DNA of 6,011 nucleotides from an uncultured Methanobrevibacter sp. GTDB lineage: Archaea > Methanobacteriota > Methanobacteria > Methanobacteriales > Methanobacteriaceae. Positions 5,929 to 6,011 of this stretch are shown here, one piece after another. Numbering within the stretch: position 1 is the first letter of the stretch; every line of letters begins with the position of its first letter. The translations under genes were made by a program, and so were the position numbers. The notes under the pieces were generated by a model that did not search any database, was not told the origin of the DNA, and saw only the letters and a list, made by a program, of their open reading frames with translations. Where the stretch lies: positions 1-6,011 of the forward strand of contig CAMODR010000091.1 of NCBI GenBank assembly GCA_946611495.1, in the 5' to 3' direction.

Positions 5929-6011
5929 TTTTATTTAAGAAGTTTTATTTAACAATAGTTTTATTTAAGAAGTTTTATTTAACAATAGTTTTATTTAAGA
6001 AGTTTTATTTA
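5915..6011. repeat. A/T-rich tandem repeat array, 30-bp period, running off the window
   Basis: A GTTTTATTTA core occurs seven times, starting at 5915, 5928, 5942, 5958, 5972, 5988 and 6002. From 5927 the spacing alternates 14 and 16 nt, making a 30-bp higher-order unit: 5927-5956 and 5957-5986 are identical, and 5987-6011 is a third copy cut by the window edge. There are no unique spacers, so it is not a CRISPR array. Its total length and right neighbour cannot be seen. Confidence 0.92.

Noticed and set aside
5927..6011. Possible CRISPR array (about 30-bp direct repeats)
   Set aside because: Units are contiguous with no unique spacers, and the unit is itself two subrepeats of pure A/T character.

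Overview
The window is very AT-rich and looks like chromosome from a methanogenic archaeon of the Methanobacteriales, most likely Methanobrevibacter or a close relative. The organism call is inference. It rests on an archaeal ether-lipid prenyltransferase, an archaeal-type inositol-1-phosphate synthase, GGTGA-like ribosome binding sites about 4 nt from the ATG, TATA-box-like promoters, and Asn/Lys/Ile-rich proteins with AT-ending codons.

Layout: a minus-strand gene for myo-inositol-1-phosphate synthase (60-1154) ends in a small hairpin over its stop codon followed by two T7 runs. A 308-nt divergent promoter region (1155-1462) separates it from three plus-strand genes: a GT4-type cytosolic glycosyltransferase (1463-2974), a UbiA-family geranylgeranylglycerol-phosphate geranylgeranyltransferase (3110-3994), and a multi-membrane-span GT39/PMT-like glycosyltransferase (4119-5897). 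The gaps between the plus-strand genes are 135 and 124 nt, so each gene may have its own promoter rather than sharing a tight operon. After the last gene come an 11-bp A/T-rich hairpin and a tandem array with a 30-bp period that runs off the window edge.

How the genes may work together: the inositol-phosphate synthase makes the polar headgroup precursor and the prenyltransferase adds the second C20 chain of the archaeal lipid core. Both products feed archaetidylinositol-phosphate synthesis in Methanobacteriales. The two glycosyltransferases could decorate lipids or build surface glycans; their donors and acceptors cannot be read from sequence.

The most unusual items are a nearly perfect in-frame 39-bp tandem repeat in the linker between the two GT4 domains, the 30-bp array at the right edge, and three operator-like direct repeats abutting a TATA-like element before the prenyltransferase. 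I see no clear evidence of a new multi-gene system; the four proteins belong to known families.
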